From Urinicoccus massiliensis (GTDB taxonomy: Bacteria > Bacillota > Clostridia > Tissierellales > Peptoniphilaceae), in the NCBI RefSeq assembly GCF_900120405.1, contig NZ_LT635492.1, positions 391,478 to 455,477 on the forward strand: 64,000 nucleotides of DNA, in the 5' to 3' direction. Within the stretch, counting starts at the first letter, position 1, and each line of letters starts with the position of its first letter. The translations under genes and the position numbers were made by a program. Under the pieces are notes generated by a model, which did not search any database, was not told the origin of the DNA, and saw nothing but the letters and a program-made list of their open reading frames with translations. Below are positions 55,347 to 62,700 of this stretch, piece by piece.

Positions 55347-56578
55347 TTTCTCACTTGTCCATTTCCATAAATAATATACTTATAGGAGGTTAATTCTTCC
55401 AGACCAACAGGTCCCCGAGCATGGATTTTTTGGGTTGAAATTCCCATTTCAGCCCCCATACCAAATTGACCTCCATCGGTAAAACGACTGGATGCATTTA
55501 CATAAACACAGGCTGAATCTACCTTTTGTAAGAATTTTTGACTGTTTTCATAGCTGTTGGTCACAATGACTTCGCTGTGGCCGGTGGAATATTTGTTGAT
55601 GTGGTCAATGGCCTGGTCTACGGAATCTACAAACTTACAGGAACATTCCATGGCTAGGTACTCCCTTCCCCAATCCTCTTCTGTGGCTTCTTCCGCATCT
55701 AAAATCTGACAAGTTCCCGAATCTCCATGAACCTTGATTCCATGCTTTTCCTGAATTTCTTTAAAGGCCCTTAAAAAGTCTGCCCCAATTTTTTTATGGA
55801 CCAGGAGACTTTCCATGGCATTGCATACACCAATTCTTTGGGTTTTAGCATTTTCCACAATGGCTAGGGCCATATCTAAGTCGGCTGTTTCATCTATATA
55901 AATATGACAGTTTCCTTCTCCAGTTTGTAGGACTGGGACCTTGGCCTGGTTTATACAGGCCCGAATCAAGGAAGCAGACCCTCTGGGAATCAAAAGATCC
56001 ACATAACCCACAGCCTCCATCAAGGCCTTGGAACTTTCCCGGGTGGGGTCGTCAACGAATTGGACAAAGTTTGGATCCAAATTCTTGTCTTCCAGGGTTT
56101 TTCTTAAAATTTCAACTAATTTCCGGTTGGAGTGGATGGCCTCCTTGCCCCCTCTTAACAAAAGAGCATTGCCACTTTTAAAGGTCAGGGCTGCACAATC
56201 CACTGTCACATTGGGTCTTGCCTCATAAATAATGGCAATCACTCCAATGGGTACCCGCATCTTGCCTATCCTCAAGCCATTTTCATTTTCAACCATCTTG
56301 TCCACTGATCCAATGGGGTCTTCCAAGCCGGCTACAACCTTTAAACCGTCAATCATTCCCTGGATCCGGTCTTCATTTAAACGTAACCGGTCCATGAGAC
56401 CTGGATTTAATGCAATTTCTTCCCCATAGGCCAGGTCTTTTGCATTGGCCTCAATGATTTCTTCTCGTCTGGCCCAAAGGTCTTGACCCCAGGCCTGGAG
56501 AATTTCATTTTTTTCTCTACTAGATAAGTCTCTTAACTTGGTCGCTGCTTTTTTTGCATTTTTAAACAAGTCCAGCAT
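55343..56578 (-). CDS. proA: Glutamate-5-semialdehyde dehydrogenase
   Basis: A 411-residue NADPH-dependent enzyme that reduces gamma-glutamyl phosphate to glutamate semialdehyde in proline synthesis. Catalytic Cys in TQRIGVCNAMESLLVH (about 242-257), GKMRVPIGVIAIIYEARPNV (about 105-124) and GPVGLEELTSYKYI at the end. Strong RBS GGAGG; overlaps proB by 17 bases. Confidence 0.97.
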   Translation of the reverse strand: MLDLFKNAKKAATKLRDLSSREKNEILQAWGQDLWARREEIIEANAKDLAYGEEIALNPGLMDRLRLNEDRIQGMIDGLKVVAGLEDPIGSVDKMVENENGLRIGKMRVPIGVIAIIYEARPNVTVDCAALTFKSGNALLLRGGKEAIHSNRKLVEILRKTLEDKNLDPNFVQFVDDPTRESSKALMEAVGYVDLLIPRGSASLIRACINQAKVPVLQTGEGNCHIYIDETADLDMALAIVENAKTQRIGVCNAMESLLVHKKIGADFLRAFKEIQEKHGIKVHGDSGTCQILDAEEATEEDWGREYLAMECSCKFVDSVDQAIDHINKYSTGHSEVIVTNSYENSQKFLQKVDSACVYVNASSRFTDGGQFGMGAEMGISTQKIHARGPVGLEELTSYKYIIYGNGQVRK

Positions 56579-57368
56579 TTTTACCTCCTACGAATAAGGT
56601 TCCCACATCTTCTCCATCCATGATTTTACGGATAACCGATAGGTCTTGACTGTCGGCAATCACCATGTCAATTCCCCGCTCCATACAGAGCTTGGCTGCA
56701 TCCAACTTGGTAATCATACCTCCTGTGCCAGCAGATGAAATGGCATTGCCCGCCATCTTATAGAGGTCTTCATCCACCTTTTCCACCAAAGACAGGCGCT
56801 TGGCCTGGGGATTGGTCTTGGGATTGGAATTATAAAGTCCATCAATGTCTGACAGCAGGATTAAGAGGTCAGCTTGGATAATCCGAGCCACCACTGCAGA
56901 CAGCTTGTCGTTGTCCCCAAATTCAATTTCCAAGGTAGATATGGCATCATTTTCATTGATGATGGGCACTACATTTAAGTTAAAAAGTTCATCAAAGGCA
57001 TTTTTTACATTGACCCCCATGGTGGTATTTTCTTCAATCATCCGGGTCAATAAAAGTTGGGCCACCTGGTAGTTGTAGTTGTGAAAACTTCGAGCATAAG
57101 TGTTCATTAGGGCCACTTGGCCTACTGCTGAGGCAGCCTGCTTTCTAGGTGTATCCTTGGGCTTTTCACTCAATAGCATCCGGTGGGCTCCTGCAAAGAT
57201 GGCTCCAGAAGAAACCAGGGCCACCTCGATACCCTTATTTCTCAAATTAGCACACTCCCAAGCCAGCTGGTCTATTTTTTCTAAATTAATTTCCCCAGTT
57301 TCATGGGTAATGGACGATGAGCCTACTTTAATAACAAGTCGTTTTATATGGTTAAAATTTGTATTCAT
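56562..57368 (-). CDS. proB: Glutamate 5-kinase (short form without PUA domain)
   Basis: A 268-residue amino-acid kinase making gamma-glutamyl phosphate. RLVIKVGSSSIT (10-21), VALVSSGAIFAGAHRM and the aspartokinase-like core with LLSDIDGLYNSNPKTNP are present. It lacks the C-terminal PUA domain found in E. coli ProB (367 residues). Start ATG with RBS AGGGGGAAG. First gene of a four-gene minus-strand operon with proA, thrC and thrB. Confidence 0.96.
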   Translation of the reverse strand: MNTNFNHIKRLVIKVGSSSITHETGEINLEKIDQLAWECANLRNKGIEVALVSSGAIFAGAHRMLLSEKPKDTPRKQAASAVGQVALMNTYARSFHNYNYQVAQLLLTRMIEENTTMGVNVKNAFDELFNLNVVPIINENDAISTLEIEFGDNDKLSAVVARIIQADLLILLSDIDGLYNSNPKTNPQAKRLSLVEKVDEDLYKMAGNAISSAGTGGMITKLDAAKLCMERGIDMVIADSQDLSVIRKIMDGEDVGTLFVGGKNAGLV

Positions 57369-57390
57369 ACTTCCCCCTAAACTTTATCCT

Positions 57391-57396
57391 ATTATA
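57391..57396 (-). promoter_or_regulatory. Candidate -10 box for the proBA-thrCB operon
   Basis: On the minus strand TATAAT lies about 22 bases upstream of the proB ATG, followed by RBS AGGGGGAAG. No convincing -35 box and no room for a long leader, so no T-box or amino-acid riboswitch precedes this operon. Confidence 0.4.
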
Positions 57397-57464
57397 GCAA
57401 AGATTATTTAATAAGAAAAGAAAAGCCCACTTTGACTTTCTCTAAGCTTATTTTCAAATAAATT

Positions 57465-57534
57465 TATACAAAAGTCTCATAATCGGTTATAATATAGAAT
57501 ACGTTCATTAAGAAATCAAGACTACTTTAAGGAG
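57465..57534 (+). promoter_or_regulatory. nfnAB promoter and RBS
   Basis: TATACA (57465-57470), 17 bases, TATAAT (57488-57493), then a 35-base leader to RBS AAGGAG (57529-57534), 6 bases before the ATG. The -35 box is weak (4 of 6). Confidence 0.6.
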
Positions 57535-57540
57535 TTTTCC

Positions 57541-58386
57541 ATGTTTGAGATTATAAAGAAAAAAACTCTCGCAGCCAATATTGTCGCTTTTGATGTTTTA
57601 GCCCCTCGGGTGGCCAAAGCAGCCCTTCCGGGACAATTTGTCATCATCATTGCAGACCAGTATGCCGAAAGAGTTCCACTTACCATTACAGACTATAACC
57701 GGGAAAAAGGCACCGTCCAGGTTGTCATCCAAGCCCTGGGACCTTCAACCCAAAAGATCAACCTATTTAACGAAGGAGATAGTTTCCATAGTTTTGTCGG
57801 TCCCTTGGGCCAAGCCAGTGAGTTTGTCCATATGGATTTGGAGGACTTAAAAAAGAAAAAATATCTTTTCGTTGGAGGAGGCCTGGGGGCTGCCCCGGTC
57901 TACCCCCAAGTAAAATGGCTCCACGACCACGGAATTGCCAGCCAAGTCATCATCGGTAGTAAGTCCAAGGACCTGGTTATTTTGGAAGAAGAAATGAAGC
58001 AAGTGGCCGAAAAAGTCTATATTGCTACAGATGATGGATCAAAAGGTTTCAAGGGTCTGGTTACCGACTGCTTGGAGGACCTGGTTAAAAAGGGCCACCA
58101 CTATGACCATTGTGTTGCCATTGGTCCCATGGTTATGATGAAATACATATCCCTTTTAACCAAAAAATTAGGGATTCCTACAACGGTGAGTTTAAACCCC
58201 ATTATGGTAGATGGTACGGGCATGTGTGGTGCCTGCCGGTGCACCGTGGCCGGCAAGACAAAATTCGCCTGTGTCCATGGTCCGGAATTTGACGGTCACC
58301 AAGTAGATTTTGACGAAGCCATGCAAAGGCAAAGACAATACGCCGATGTGGAAAAATTAAAAGGAGGGGATGGCTATGGACAATAA
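57541..58386 (+). CDS. nfnA: NfnA-type ferredoxin-NADP+ oxidoreductase subunit alpha
   Basis: A 281-residue FAD and NAD(P) protein with a C-terminal [2Fe-2S] cluster, the small subunit of NADH-dependent reduced ferredoxin:NADP+ oxidoreductase, an electron-bifurcating transhydrogenase of anaerobes. FAD motif VPLTITDYN (about 43-51), NAD-binding GGGLGAAPVYPQV (about 113-125) and the cluster cysteines in GMCGACRC and FACVHGP. It precedes and overlaps nfnB, the normal gene pair. It also resembles sulfide dehydrogenase and PyrK families; context decides. Confidence 0.93.
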   Translation: MFEIIKKKTLAANIVAFDVLAPRVAKAALPGQFVIIIADQYAERVPLTITDYNREKGTVQVVIQALGPSTQKINLFNEGDSFHSFVGPLGQASEFVHMDLEDLKKKKYLFVGGGLGAAPVYPQVKWLHDHGIASQVIIGSKSKDLVILEEEMKQVAEKVYIATDDGSKGFKGLVTDCLEDLVKKGHHYDHCVAIGPMVMMKYISLLTKKLGIPTTVSLNPIMVDGTGMCGACRCTVAGKTKFACVHGPEFDGHQVDFDEAMQRQRQYADVEKLKGGDGYGQ

Positions 58387-59764
58387 ATCTCCGCGTTTCC
58401 AAAAAATCCCTGTTGCAGAATTGGACCCCGAGGTTCGCAAGAATAACTTCCAGGAGGTCTGCTTGGGTTATACTAAGGCAGAAGCCATCAAGGAAGCCCA
58501 ACGTTGCCTCCAATGTAAGGTTGCCCGTTGTCGGAAGGGCTGTCCTGTTGCCATTGATATTCCTAAGTTTATCCACGGCCTGGCCAACGAAAACTTTAAA
58601 GAGGCCATTGAAAGCTTGTGGGAAGATACTTCCCTGCCGGCTATTTGCGGCCGGGTCTGTCCCCAAGAAAAACAATGTGAAAAGAATTGTGTCTTGACCA
58701 ACCGAGGCGATAGCGTATCCATTGGTAAGCTGGAACGTTTTGCTGCAGACTATGCCAGAGAACAAGGTTGGCGTTTAGAGGGAAAAAAGCCGGCCAACGG
58801 CCATAAAGTTGCCATTGTTGGCGGTGGCCCCGGTGGTTTAACCTGTGCCGGCGAACTCGTCAAAGAAGGCTTTGAAGTCCATGTTTTTGAAGCCCTACAA
58901 AGACTGGGAGGCGTTTTAATCTATGGGATTCCCTCCTTCCGCCTGCCGGATGATGTGGTTGAAGCTGAGGTGGAAAATTTAAAGGCCCTGGGAGTCCATT
59001 TTGAAACCAATGTAATTATTGGCCGAACCGTAACCATTGACCAATTAAAAGAAGAGGGTTTTGAAGCCTTCTTTGTCAGTTCAGGTGCCGGCCTTCCTAA
59101 GTTCTTAAATATTCCCGGCGAAAATTTAAATGGTGTTTTTTCCGCCAATGAATTTTTAACCCGAGCCAACCTTATGCGGGCCAATGACCAAAACTATGAC
59201 ACCCCTATTAAGCTAGGGAAAAAAGTTTCTGTCATTGGTGGCGGCAATGTTGCCATGGACGCTGCCCGGGTGGCTAAACGTTTGGGATCTGATGTAACCA
59301 TTGTCTACCGCCGTGACCAAGATAGCCTTCCTGCTCGAGCCGAAGAAGTCCACCATGCCATTGAAGAAGGTATCCACTTTGCCTACCTAACCAACCCCAA
59401 GGAAATTTTGGGCAATGACCAAGGCTGGGTTGAAGCCATGAAATGTATCAAGATGGAGTTGGGTCAAGCAGATGCCAGTGGCCGCCGTCGTCCCTCCCCT
59501 ATCGAAGGGTCTGAATTTATCCTGGAAACCGACTCAGTCATTATGGCCCTGGGAACCAGCCCCAACCCCCTAATTGCCATGACTACAGAGGGTCTTGAAA
59601 CAGAAGATTGGGGTGGCATCGTAGTGGAAGAAATGGGCCAAACATCCAGAGAAGAAGTTTTTGCTGGAGGAGATGCCGTTACAGGAGCCGCAACAGTTAT
59701 CTTGGCTATGAGTTCCGGTAAGATTGGTGCCCAAGGTATTAAAAACTACCTTTTGAAGGAATAA
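58376..59764 (+). CDS. nfnB: NfnB-type (glutamate synthase small subunit-like) oxidoreductase
   Basis: A 462-residue flavin iron-sulfur subunit. Two N-terminal [4Fe-4S] clusters (CLQCKVARCRKGCP and CGRVCPQEKQCEKNC), a FAD Rossmann VAIVGGGPGGLTCA and a NADP Rossmann VSVIGGGNVAMDAARVA. Annotated in many genomes as NADPH-dependent glutamate synthase small subunit, but the nfnA partner points to bifurcating transhydrogenase. No gltB large subunit is present. I chose ATG 58376, 8 bases after AAGGAGG; ATG 58370 lies too close. Overlaps nfnA by 11 bases. Confidence 0.94.
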   Translation: MDNKSPRFQKIPVAELDPEVRKNNFQEVCLGYTKAEAIKEAQRCLQCKVARCRKGCPVAIDIPKFIHGLANENFKEAIESLWEDTSLPAICGRVCPQEKQCEKNCVLTNRGDSVSIGKLERFAADYAREQGWRLEGKKPANGHKVAIVGGGPGGLTCAGELVKEGFEVHVFEALQRLGGVLIYGIPSFRLPDDVVEAEVENLKALGVHFETNVIIGRTVTIDQLKEEGFEAFFVSSGAGLPKFLNIPGENLNGVFSANEFLTRANLMRANDQNYDTPIKLGKKVSVIGGGNVAMDAARVAKRLGSDVTIVYRRDQDSLPARAEEVHHAIEEGIHFAYLTNPKEILGNDQGWVEAMKCIKMELGQADASGRRRPSPIEGSEFILETDSVIMALGTSPNPLIAMTTEGLETEDWGGIVVEEMGQTSREEVFAGGDAVTGAATVILAMSSGKIGAQGIKNYLLKE

Positions 59765-59811
59765 ATTTTTTAGGAAAGCCCTCAATTAAGTAAGAAAAAA
59801 CTTTTAATGAC

Positions 59812-59846
59812 AAAAAAACTTCCTGCAAAGTGCAGGAAGTTTTTTT
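59812..59846. terminator. Strong bidirectional terminator after nfnB
   Basis: A perfect 10-bp stem ACTTCCTGCA/TGCAGGAAGT with a 3-base loop, flanked by A7 and T6-7 runs. It ends the nfnAB transcript and could also stop transcripts from the convergent gene at 59993. Confidence 0.92.
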
Positions 59847-59992
59847 CGTTAAATCAATAGTTCATCAAGATCTTTAAGAAGGTTTTTTCAAAATATTCTT
59901 TCTTAACTCTTATGGGACTATTATATATGAATTGATATTATTTATCAATAGTATTTTTCGATTTTTTTCTTTTTATTTTTATCAAAGTCCTC

Positions 59993-60466
59993 TTAGCGGA
60001 TTCTTAAACTTTCCCCTTGGACTAATTCCGCCGCTTCAGGATAAAGACCCTTCTTCACAGCTTCTTTTAAGTCCTGTTTATTTAATTTCCGTTCAATCTT
60101 AAAGTATTCCTCCGGAATTTTACTCTCATCTAAAATCTTTAAAGAAGGGGCATTTTTTTGAATGGCAAAAGAAAACAATCTTGTTTTGAATTTTAGCTTG
60201 TTAACATCCTTCATGGCCTCTTCAAGGTAGGATTTTAAGTTCTTCATCCTATTTTCTACCCTTTGCTTTTTCAGGGTCATCCGTTCAATTTCTTCCTTGT
60301 AGGCTTCTGCTTCGGCATTCAAGTCCCTTAAAACCTTGGCAATATTTTCAGCCTTAGTTTCAATGGCGTCATTGATATTTTTCAAGTGGACTTGAAGGTC
60401 CTCGTCCTCTAGATCTAAATCCAACAAATTTTGATAAATTTCCGTTAGCTCATATAAGTTCATCAT
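59993..60466 (-). CDS. Siphovirus Gp157-family protein
   Basis: A 157-residue, mostly helical protein. Long charged coiled coil (about 20-90; DAIETKAENIAKVLRDLNAE, EIERMTLKKQRVENRMKNLK) followed by SYLEEAMK and a C-terminal QKNAPSLKILDESKIPEEYF region and KQDLKEAVKKGLYPEAAELV, the signature of siphovirus Gp157. Family members come from Gram-positive phages and prophages, where they sit near recombination genes; function is not settled. It stands alone here, between nfnB's terminator and tRNA-Leu, with no other phage gene nearby. Confidence 0.85.
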   Translation of the reverse strand: MMNLYELTEIYQNLLDLDLEDEDLQVHLKNINDAIETKAENIAKVLRDLNAEAEAYKEEIERMTLKKQRVENRMKNLKSYLEEAMKDVNKLKFKTRLFSFAIQKNAPSLKILDESKIPEEYFKIERKLNKQDLKEAVKKGLYPEAAELVQGESLRIR

Positions 60467-60510
60467 TTCCCTCCCATTTTACTGCTTATAGCTCCATCTT
60501 GACCTATGTA

Positions 60511-60545
60511 AAAGGACGTAAAGATAAAATCTTTACGTCCTTTTT
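60511..60545. terminator. Hairpin terminator between gp157-like gene and tRNA-Leu
   Basis: A perfect 15-bp stem (AAAGGACGTAAAGAT and its complement) with a 3-base loop is followed by T5 on the plus side and a shorter T run on the minus side. It would end the minus-strand tRNA-Leu transcript. Confidence 0.8.
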
Positions 60546-60595
60546 AATGTATATTTTACGCCATTTGTAAAGATAGGTAAAAATACTAGTATGTA

Positions 60596-60682
60596 TGGTG
60601 CAGAAGAAGGGATTTGAACCCTCACAATGTCGCCATCACAGGATTCTGAGTCCTGCGCGTCTGCCAGTTCCGCCACTTCTGC
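60596..60682 (-). tRNA. tRNA-Leu(CAG)
   Basis: A class II tRNA of 87 bases including an encoded CCA (60596-60598). Acceptor GCAGAAG pairs with CTTCTGC, discriminator A. The anticodon arm CAGGA-CTCAGAA-TCCTG gives anticodon CAG, reading CUG. The variable arm is long (about 12-14 bases) as expected for Leu, and the T loop reads GGTTCAAATCC. No intron. Lies beside a lone phage-type gene. Confidence 0.96.
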
Positions 60683-60733
60683 ATAAGATACATAATAGTA
60701 TACACCTTTTTTTATCAATCGTAAAGCTTAAAT

Positions 60734-61456
60734 TTAGAAAGAATTTCCTCCATAAATCAAATAGCGTACTAGGCAAAGAATCAAAAGATGGACTGGGTAA
60801 AAGGCGTAAAAGAAATACTTTGGCAGGCCCAAGGCCCCCCTCTTACCATTATAAAAATAAATCGGTAGACAGGCCGACATTCCCCAAAAACCCTCGAAAT
60901 AAAAGCCCGCCAAGGTTGCCGGTAGGCGGTAAATCTTTTTATAGGGATGGACCAGGCCAAATAAGAGGATGGCCAAGTAGCCCCTTAGGTCGTAGTCTGC
61001 CTGAAAATAATACGAAGCCAACCCCAAAGCCACCAGGATCAAAATTTTTAAATACTTACTCATCCCTTCCTTGTACATAACCCATAGGCCCATAAAACCC
61101 AAGGCCAGGGTAAAGAACACATTTTGAGAAAAATTTGCTAAGACTTCATGATTAAATAAAAGGTCAAAGGGAATTTCAGATAGGATGGCAAAAAGACAAA
61201 GGTCTCGAAACATCCTCTTCCGATTTCTGGTATGGAAAAACCCCTCTACCAAGAGGAAGCAAAAGATAGGAAAGGCCCACCGACCCAGGTTCCTCCCCAT
61301 ATCGTAGACCTTCCAGACATCTATCCCCATAATTTGAGGATTATCTTGATAAAGATAGATTGGTTCCACCAGGGCCACCGTAGCATGGTCTATAAGCATG
61401 GACAGCATGGCCAACCATTTTAAACTGCTTCCTGTAAGTCCATCTTGTTTATTCAT
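60734..61456 (-). CDS. TraX-family integral membrane protein
   Basis: A 240-residue polytopic protein with about seven or eight membrane segments. Motifs SLKWLAMLSMLIDHATVAL (about 11-29), GRNLGRWAFPIFCFLLVEGF (about 54-73), HTRNRKRMFRDL and LSEIPFDLLF define the TraX family, named for acetylation of F-pilin, but chromosomal Firmicute members have no proven substrate. It follows the CapA gene by 9 bases with RBS AAGGAG and shares its transcript. Function uncertain; an acyltransferase for a surface polymer is only a suggestion. Confidence 0.9.
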   Translation of the reverse strand: MNKQDGLTGSSLKWLAMLSMLIDHATVALVEPIYLYQDNPQIMGIDVWKVYDMGRNLGRWAFPIFCFLLVEGFFHTRNRKRMFRDLCLFAILSEIPFDLLFNHEVLANFSQNVFFTLALGFMGLWVMYKEGMSKYLKILILVALGLASYYFQADYDLRGYLAILLFGLVHPYKKIYRLPATLAGFYFEGFWGMSACLPIYFYNGKRGALGLPKYFFYAFYPVHLLILCLVRYLIYGGNSF

Positions 61457-61465
61457 CTGGTCTCC

Positions 61466-62581
61466 TTAATATTTTGTCGTGTCTTCTAAAACTTGTTGGT
61501 AAAGTTCTTGACTTCTAGCCAGGTCTTCTTGAGATATTCCTGGAATTTTTCCATCCATCACATCCTGGCAAGCAGCCACTTGGGCCAAGCCCTGTCTTCG
61601 AACAACCATGGTTGCTATTTCTTTTAAGCCAATAACTCGAGTTTTCTCCCTCTTACTCAGGGTTAATTCCAAGGCCAGGCCTCCCTCAACCCTCTTGGTA
61701 TTTTGGAAAGCTCGTTTTTGGTTGGATAGGCTGTTGCCCAAAGAATAGGCAATAAATTTTCCATCATTTCGCCGCTCTAGACCTTGGACCACATGGGGGT
61801 GGGACCCAATAATGGCATCCGCCCCATAGGAGAGGATTTCATTGGCCATGGCCTTGATGTGGTCACTGGGCCCTTGGGCATATTCTGTTCCCCAATGGGG
61901 CAGGACAATTAAGTAGTCACACTGGGGTCTCATTTTATCAATATCCGCCTTGACTTGGTCCAGGTTCAAGGGAGAAATCAAGTAGGGCTCATTTTTCGCC
62001 AGGCTGTCTAGGCCATTAAACATTTCAGAATAGGCTAAAAATCCTACTTGAATCCCATTGATATCTACCAAAATTCCTTTTTTATCCTGGTCCTTATAGG
62101 TTCCAAATTGGTAGAGCCCCTTTTCCTGGCAAAGGTCTATAAGCTTCTTGGCTCCATCCACTCCTCCGTCCAAGCAATGGTTGTTGGCTGTAGACAGGGC
62201 ATCAAAACCATTGAGCTTTAAGGCGTCTATGGTTTCATGAGGGGCTCGAAACATGGGATAGGAGTGGGTTTGTCCATCAGGAGATACAGATCCCTCATAA
62301 TTGGCCAGGGCAAAGTCTGCCCCTTGAATATAGGGTTCCATGAGTTCATAGTGGGTCCGAAATTGTGTTGGATTTTCATTCCTGGCTAGATTTTTATAAA
62401 TAGGATAGTGGTAGATCACATCTCCTACAAAAAATAAGCGGGCAAGTTTTGCTTCTTTGACTTCTTCCTGACCCTGGGTCACTTTTTGCTGGTCTTCTTT
62501 CTTTTCCCCAGGTCCCACCTGCTGGCAGGCACAGAGGAAAATTACAAGGAGTAAGACCAAGGACTGGTGGATTTTTTTCAT
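61466..62581 (-). CDS. CapA-family lipoprotein (PGA_cap, metallophosphatase-like)
   Basis: A 371-residue lipoprotein. The signal peptide MKKIHQSLVLLLVIFLCAC has a lipobox LCAC with lipidated Cys 19, followed by a Gln/Lys/Glu-rich linker. The CapA/PgsA domain (about 50-350) shows the metallophosphoesterase-type motifs FFVGDVIYH, ADFALANYEGSV, STANNHCLDGG, LPHWGTEY and GSHPHVVQGLE. Family members act in poly-gamma-glutamate capsule synthesis or are of unknown role. ATG 62581 has RBS GAGAGGG; ATG 62611 is also possible. No capB or capC lies nearby. Confidence 0.9.
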   Translation of the reverse strand: MKKIHQSLVLLLVIFLCACQQVGPGEKKEDQQKVTQGQEEVKEAKLARLFFVGDVIYHYPIYKNLARNENPTQFRTHYELMEPYIQGADFALANYEGSVSPDGQTHSYPMFRAPHETIDALKLNGFDALSTANNHCLDGGVDGAKKLIDLCQEKGLYQFGTYKDQDKKGILVDINGIQVGFLAYSEMFNGLDSLAKNEPYLISPLNLDQVKADIDKMRPQCDYLIVLPHWGTEYAQGPSDHIKAMANEILSYGADAIIGSHPHVVQGLERRNDGKFIAYSLGNSLSNQKRAFQNTKRVEGGLALELTLSKREKTRVIGLKEIATMVVRRQGLAQVAACQDVMDGKIPGISQEDLARSQELYQQVLEDTTKY

Positions 62582-62624
62582 CTTTTTCTTCCCTCTCTTT
62601 ATCTTTTTCATTCTCTTACTCCCT

Positions 62625-62630
62625 ATTATA
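62625..62630 (-). promoter_or_regulatory. Candidate -10 box for capA-traX
   Basis: TATAAT on the minus strand, 43 bases upstream of the capA ATG 62581 and just after the ppsA terminator. The -35 region is weak. Confidence 0.4.
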
Positions 62631-62654
62631 CTAGAGCCGGCAGAATTTTCCACT

Positions 62655-62688
62655 AAAAAAATCCCTGGTAGCGGCTGGCTACCAGGGA
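62655..62688 (-). terminator. Intrinsic terminator after the PEP synthase gene
   Basis: On the minus strand an 11-bp stem TCCCTGGTAGC/GCTACCAGGGA with a 5-base loop, followed by T7. It lies 12 bases after the stop of the PEP synthase gene. Confidence 0.92.
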
Positions 62689-62700
62689 CTTGAATCCGTC

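Noticed and set aside
58202-58765. 187-codon open frame antisense to nfnA/nfnB
   Set aside because: Overlaps the cluster-binding cysteines of two conserved genes; no family signal.
58376-59764. Glutamate synthase small subunit
   Set aside because: No large subunit is near, and an NfnA-type partner overlaps it.
60595-61080. 161-codon plus-strand frame beginning MVQKKGFEPSQ
   Set aside because: Its N-terminus is the translation of the tRNA-Leu gene, a known annotation artefact, and the rest is antisense to the TraX gene.
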